In this document: in pieces, positions 56,395 to 64,000 of the stretch
Numbering within the stretch: position 1 is the stretch's first letter
Layout: the number at the start of each line of letters is the position of its first letter
Origin: Anthoceros angustus
Lineage: Eukaryota > Streptophyta > Anthocerotopsida > Anthocerotales > Anthocerotaceae
Assembly (NCBI GenBank): GCA_010909165.1
Contig: MU008156.1
Span: 124,001-188,000, forward strand
Direction of reading: 5' to 3'
Length of the DNA stretch: 64,000 bases
Notes under the pieces: model-generated
Database searches by the model: none
The model's input: only the letters and a program-made list of their open reading frames with translations
Told to the model about the DNA's origin: nothing
Translations under genes and position numbers: made by a program

Positions 56395-56775
56395 CTCCGC
56401 ACCGTTCGTCCGCGCAAGCTGGTCCAGCTAGTTCACACGCAAGTCTGTTCCCATCACGATAGTAACCTAATTCAGGGTCGTGGAACAAGGGGAACGTTTC
56501 TTCGGGGAACGCTCTGCTTCTATCGGTGTTCAGTCCTGACCATCATACATTCCTGTTGGGCACCGAAACAAGCCGGTGCAGCTTGTGAATTAACCGTCCC
56601 AGCCATGATAGAGTTCCAACACACTTATGCATTCCCTGCCAGCTTTTAATTTCTTCCGTCTATGATGGGCTTCATTCCAAGTGTCGTAGGGGTGTCTTTT
56701 CTCTCCTGGCGTTCACAGCGTTGAAAGTCTTATTGGATATGTCAGGAGGGACTTCGGACCTGACGCAGTTCGCAA

Positions 56776-59231
<2,456 letters not shown>

Positions 59232-59660
59232 AATCCAAGATAGGTAGTAGGTGCGAGCACTGCAGCCAGGCCTAGAGCAGGCGGAGGCAGGTGATGTCAT
59301 ACCTCCTGAGTGTGGTTACGCTCCTTTTGAAGTGCAGTATGTTCTTGTGTGTGGTCATCGAACAGCTTCGGACAAGAGAATCAGCTGTCCGAAGCTGTGG
59401 TGCAGATGCCTTCGTGCATGTCCTCGAACCCGGAGATGGCTGTCATGGGCCTCACTGGCAGCTTGGCGAGCTGGGCGTAGGCCTCGAATGCGAAGGTAAC
59501 CTGGTACTTGTTCCCGTGACCGCCTGGGCCTCCGGGGAAATAAGGTATGCCATCCTTCCTCGCCCTCTGGACCAGCAGGATAGCAGCACTCCTCTCTGAC
59601 ATTTGCATCATGTGCAGCATGTAGAGCGGGATGGGCCGCTTCCTGGTATTTCATCGATTC
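59232..59660 (-). other. Open minus-strand frame of unknown nature
   Basis: A frame of about 80-99 codons (59355-59654) on the minus strand reads MSERSAAILLVQRARKDG and then a Gly/Pro-rich PYFPGGPGGHG segment. It has balanced codon use and looks like a protein fragment, but I recognise no family and see no clear splice partner. It could be a lone exon of a damaged gene. Confidence 0.3.
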
Positions 59661-60339
59661 CCACCTACATTATGGTATATCATATCATTATATTATTATT
59701 TTTATTATATTTATAAATAAACGTAAAACACACTCAAAGTAACACCTTTTTATCGAGGTGGGGCAGTCACGCAGTTAGCGACAGAAACATCACCAGACAC
59801 CAGCATTGGGCCTCCAAGTAGTCCCCGTCCTTCCACGGGATGACTCGCAGTCAGCATGTTTGTAGCCATTGTTTATTCCAGCAACAGTCAACAAGAATAC
59901 ATGAGAGGTCGGAGAGAGCTCCCCATCTTTGCCTAAGCTAGGATCTTAGCTCTCTCCCCTCGATCTCCTCCTCCAACAACTCTTCTCTAGCTCCCAATGC
60001 CTCTAGGCACCATAGTCCTATCCTCACAAGAGTGTAGCTCCCAAGTGCTAGGTTCCTTCTAGACATGCTCACACTCCAGGCTACCAAGGCCTTTAGGCTC
60101 CAAAGTCCTATCCTCACGAGCGTAGCTACCAAGGATCACAGGATGCTTTTCTAGGGCTAGCCTCATCTAGGGAGGCTTACAACATTCTCAAAAGTAATTG
60201 CCTAAACGTAGACTATCTTCCTTAAGCCCTAAGCTAAGTCTTACCACCACTACTTACAACTTACTAAACTAGATCCAGGGCTGCATGCCTCTCATGCAAG
60301 GCTTCTTACTTTCTCCCCCACTAGGAAAAGAATCACTAT
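59661..60339. other. Repeat-rich spacer
   Basis: Contains a degenerate duplication: CTCCCAATGCCTCTAGGCACCATAGTCC-type sequence at about 59990-60060 recurs at about 60070-60130 (AGTCCTATCCTCAC(A/G)AG). No gene is seen. Confidence 0.5.
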
Positions 60340-60860
60340 CCTCAGTGATAGCCAACATATCGAGTGATCATCCAGGATCCTTTCTGCATATCCTCTAACG
60401 TTACCCAAACTGGATGTGAGATCCCACGCAACTTTATCATATACTGTGGTATGATTCCATGTTTTGTAGGCACACTACTCTCTGCAAGGAATTCCTCAAT
60501 TTCCCGCAGTCCTCGATCATGTTGCACGAGAATACTGTACTTTTTCTTATCCATGTCCTCTTTCTCTTTGTTTGGCACAAATGGTTTCAGTAGTGATACA
60601 TGAAACACATTTTATGCAAAAATCCATTCAGGCAGTTGTAACTTGTAAGCCACTTCTCCAATGCGCTTCAAGACTACAAATGGACCACCATATCTTGGCC
60701 TTAACTTAAGAATTAATCCTTGAGGTAATGGGAAATGCTTCTATTTCACCCATACTTTATCCCCAACGTTGAAGACAACCCATACTGTGCCTATCAGCAT
60801 ATTTCTTCTGACGTGCTTGAGCTTTGGCTAAAATTCCTTTGGGAGGTGGACTGTACGTGT
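60340..60860 (-). mobile_element. Ty3/Gypsy retrotransposon Pol C-terminal fragment
   Basis: On the minus strand, 60800-60600 reads GDKVWVK, PLPQGLILKLRPRYGGPF and LKRIGEVAYKLQLP, then FHVSLLKPFVPNKE and a chromodomain-like part IEEFLAESS ... YMIKLRGISHPVWVTLED at 60600-60350. This is the integrase C-terminal to chromodomain junction of a Gypsy chromovirus. Internal stop codons replace expected codons (for example before KHFPLP and before NVFHVS), and nothing upstream remains, so it is a dead fragment. Confidence 0.85.
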
Positions 60861-62650
60861 TGAATTTTTAATAATTCTATCTCTAAGTTATACATTATAG
60901 AATAAATTGCTTTGAGATTGAAATAATTTATTTTAATATAATATTTAATTTAAATATAATAATATATAATATTTAATTTAAATTTTAGAATACTAAATAT
61001 TAAAAATTTATTAATTCAATCAATATTATAACTCAATATGATTGGTTAATTGAATATAACTAGCTGATTACATTATATTAATATTAATAGGGAGAAGGGA
61101 GAAGGGATCCTCTGGGAGGTAGTCAGATATGTCCGGGGGATGGCATCCTTGGGTGCTGGATGGAGGGCACGGAGGGCAACAATGGTCTCCTCAAAAGCGG
61201 GGGCCAGGGGAGGGGTCGAAGAGCCCCGGCAGCGCGAGCATACTCACCTGCCTGGACCTGTAATATAATAATATGTAATCAGCTAGTTATATTCAATGCC
61301 ATAGCAAAGATAATGTTCAAGCCACATGTCCTTTTGTTCTCTCTGTGGGGGAGATTGTCCACTATCAATAGCTCGATAAAGAAACCCCATAGAGGATAGG
61401 GGTGCGCTGGTTTCCATGAGCGAGATCGTAAAGTGCGAAACCTTCTTTCAATATTCACATGTTTGGCCAGTATTCACCATGACTTAAATATCTTATCTAT
61501 CTTTAACTCACATCATTTGTCGTGGATGAGATGCGCATGCTGACTCCCTCGCTGGAGTTCTTCAGTCAGCATGAGAAGTATAATAAACTTGACTTGACTG
61601 TTGTTAGTCTTGTCTCAAGCATAGCTTATTCTTATCTCGCGACCCTATCCCGAATAGGGTCTAAATAGTTCATTAATAATATCTTGTTATATTTTATGCA
61701 AATTTGTTACTTTCATCATTCAGTGCAATATATATGGATATAGATATTTATATATTATTTTAAATTGAAAAATATTCTATAAAATTTTTCCTCTTTATCT
61801 TTCTTTTTTTGTCTTGAATTGGGTCTCGTATGCCATATTATTTGGGACACCAGGAAGTTTGCACCAATTTTTTTCCACATACCATATTCTAGTGGAATAT
61901 ACCCCACATCTATAGAGATTCAACAACGGCTTCGACCCTCCGTCCCTCCCTAGGCTTGTGGCTTTACAATTTACCTATTTTACAACTTACATTACGACTA
62001 TAATGTATGGTATAATTACCAAAATCCCTCGATAAGGGGTCGATAAGGGTACTTTTTTATTACACTTAAATTACATCACATAGCAAGTTTACACCTGTAA
62101 ATTTGGTAAAAATATATGGCATATATAATTTACATAATATATATAATAAATCTATAATAAATATTTCAAGTAAACATGCATAAAAATAAACTTATAAGCT
62201 CAAAATGGAGGTAGATTATTGTTTCCACTATTCTTCTCTTGAGACGTAGACTCCCCTTCTTCATTGTCCTCCATTTCAGTGGACATCTTCCATGCCAGTT
62301 GAACCACTTGTGTAATGATGTACGGTATAAATATGGTATAGGTATGGTATATAATTAGGTATAAATATGGTGTACAATCACAGTATATGGATAGGCTCGT
62401 AAGTGGAGTAAGCCGCAGATGTTATGATGGTGCTGAATGACACTTCACATACTATGTACGGTAAGATGGCCATCATATAACGGAGACCCTTGGGCAAAGG
62501 GGTAGCTTGTCTGGTCCTCACAACTTGTATAGGTTTAAGACTTTATAAGTATGCTATCTGATCCTCCCAATCTCTTGCTGCAATAGTAGCATTGTGCCGT
62601 TTTAACACTCTGTTGGTATAATAGACACAAATAAGCATACCAACACTCTC
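60861..62650. other. AT-rich region with a GC-rich insert between inverted arms
   Basis: The sequence is largely AT-rich and without ORFs. At 61055-61085 (GAATATAACTAGCTGATTAC) and 61265-61297 (its reverse complement) inverted arms flank about 170 bp of GC-rich sequence (about 61090-61260). The rest shows only short AT tracts. Confidence 0.6.
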
Positions 62651-62769
62651 CACCATATACAGTTCTTGCTCTATTATCACGCTAGCCATGTCTCCATGTG
62701 CTCCAGTTTCCTTCCCCTCCGATTACACTTTCCCCTCCGGTTGTTGGAGGAATGTTCAACAACTTCGTT

Positions 62770-62870
62770 CCTACATCTCCAAGTTGTGGACATTCCTCTC
62801 TATATGCTTCCCACCATTCGATTGGAGATGTGGACATTCCTCTCTATATGCTTCCCACCATTCGAAACTG
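62770..62870 (+). repeat. ~54-bp tandem repeat, two copies
   Basis: GTGGACATTCCTCTCTATATGCTTCCCACCATTCGA occurs at about 62777 and again at about 62831. No gene is associated. Confidence 0.85.
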
Positions 62871-63056
62871 TCATACACTAGCCTGTCTTAGAAATGCATC
62901 TCTTCTTCAATGCACAACTTACCAAGTCTAAGACGATAGTGATTGAATTGCAACAAACCACAACGAACTTCTCTAATATTAGGTGCCAAATGCTTCATAA
63001 CCTGATGACTTTTAATCTATCCGTTGATGAAGTTCTAGGCAACAACAAAAAAAAGC

Positions 63057-63230
63057 TATCATGCCAACCATATTTCTCGGAAAAGCCTATCACAGCAGCA
63101 ATAAAGCCAATCATGCCAGCCATATTTCTCGGAAAAGCCTATCAATCATGCCAGCCATATTTCTCGGAAAAGCCTATCACAACAGCAATAAAGCCAATCA
63201 TGCCAACCATATTTCTCAAAAAAGTCTCCT
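63057..63230 (+). repeat. Nested tandem repeats with ATTTCTCGGAAAAGCCTATC
   Basis: CATGCCA(A/G)CCATATTTCTC(G/A) occurs four times between about 63060 and 63220. Some copies are followed by ACA(G/A)CAGCAATAAAGCCAAT, giving a nested pattern of short and long units. It is open in one frame, but nothing suggests a gene. Confidence 0.8.
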
Positions 63231-63565
63231 TCATGCCGCCACCATCTGCATAAGCCACACTCGCAAGTGTGCCAAAGCTATTTGCGCTTCCGTCTATCTT
63301 GCATTAGAAGGGTCTATCTTACCTTATCTTACTACTATAATTACTATAATAATAGAATATTATAAAATACATATTCTATTTTACATACACACATAATTTT
63401 ACAATAAGTAGATAATTACATGTGATGTAATTACATTATTTTATTATCGTAAATGTAACTGTAAAATATTATTTTATCTTATAGTAGTGATTAACTATGG
63501 GTCTTACCCGTGATACTCCCAAGCCCATCTCTCCCAAATCAATCTTGGTGCTTGCACGGACATAA

Positions 63566-63650
63566 GGGAGAAGAAGAAGAAGAAGAAATATTTTATTCAA
63601 ATCCAATAAGGACGGATTTCTGTCATGGGACTTGGTACTTAACATGGTGT
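63566..63650 (-). mobile_element. Possible LINE 3' end with (TTC)n tail
   Basis: The plus strand reads GAAGAAGAAGAAGAAGAAAT, then TTTTATTCAAATCCAATAAGGACGG and GTCATGGGAC. The LINE 3' end at 48019-48080 has the same order: a triplet run, TTTATTTATGTCCACTAAGGATGG and ATCATGGGAC. This looks like the truncated 3' end of a related element on the minus strand. Confidence 0.5.
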
Positions 63651-64000
63651 GCCTAAGCTGCTTGGGCATCCACTCCCTTTAGGCACACCATCTAAGTACC
63701 GATCTAAGCACAGGATGCTTAATCACGACGTTTTCTTATAAATGTGTCCATTATACCTCTGCCATTTGGACGGCAGAAGCAGACGCAAATACATAGCTGC
63801 ATCGTCAGCCCACATGATCAAACCACCCTAACGCATTAATGTCAAGAAAAGTGCGAACGTGCCCGGTGTCCCAAACCGGTACGCCATATGAAACTTGGCA
63901 ACCTGTGGAGAAAAATGTATGAGCTGCAAAGATATACGAGAGTGCACGTCCACCACGCACTTGGCTTTACTCAGTGGGGAAATAAATGAGCACCAGGGAA
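63651..64000. other. Unassigned end of window
   Basis: A short inverted repeat (GTACTTAACATGGTGTGCCTAA at about 63636 and TTAGGCACACCATCTAAGTAC at about 63679) is present. No gene is seen. Confidence 0.5.

Overview
The window reads as nuclear DNA of a land plant that is not a flowering plant. Evidence: a plastid photosystem II PsbY precursor, plant-type phosphoserine phosphatase and cytosolic eL36; an ACR3 arsenite-efflux gene (a family lost from flowering plants but kept in bryophytes, lycophytes, ferns and gymnosperms); a TRIM37-type RING/B-box/MATH ligase; and compact genes with GT-AG introns of roughly 50-150 bp. The short introns and gene-dense islands separated by decayed transposons would suit a lycophyte such as Selaginella, but the sequence alone does not fix the species.

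Layout. 1-6600 is repeat territory: GC-rich retroelement-like repeats (1-2900), tandem repeats of 126, 73, about 190, 35 and 83 bp, then AT-rich DNA. 7052-11843 is the 18-exon TRIM37-like gene (+). 13301-14035 is an unidentified multi-pass membrane protein (+). 14457-16011 is phosphoserine phosphatase (+). 16640-25000 is a transposon graveyard: the 3' end of a Copia element (-), a decayed LINE (+) and pogo/Tigger-like transposase pieces. 25642-26366 is RPL36 (+), 27465-28493 is PsbY (+), and 29707-30699 is a DUS2-type tRNA-dihydrouridine synthase (-). About 31330-32770 is an ACR3 pseudogene (-). 33989-35162 and 35680-36855 are a tandem pair of secreted alpha/beta-hydrolases (+). 37050-38250 holds short tandem repeats and an element with inverted ends. 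39192-43770 is an intronless ABCC (MRP) transporter broken by clustered single-base frameshifts (-). 44178-47370 is a carboxypeptidase Q-like M28 peptidase (-). 48003-51460 is a LINE relic (-) containing an exact 798-bp tandem duplication. 52307-53773 is the intact ACR3 gene (+). 54351-55426 is an organelle-targeted glycine-rich RNA-binding protein (-), 56071-56394 is a PET100-like small protein (-), and 56776-59231 is trimethylguanosine synthase TGS1 (+). 59660-64000 is AT-rich repeats with a Gypsy chromodomain fragment and a second LINE-type 3' end.

The genes are independent plant transcription units, not an operon. Themes are RNA processing (TGS1, DUS, glycine-rich RNA-binding protein), translation (eL36), plastid functions (PsbY, PSP) and detoxification/export (ACR3, ABCC). 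I see no CRISPR array, rRNA or tRNA gene. The most notable items are the four-unit PsbY polyprotein, the inverted ACR3 gene/pseudogene pair, the TRIM37 homologue with a long N-terminal extension and an altered RING, and the clustered frameshifts and exact tandem duplication, which may be assembly problems. All exon boundaries were read by eye from GT-AG sites and reading-frame continuity.
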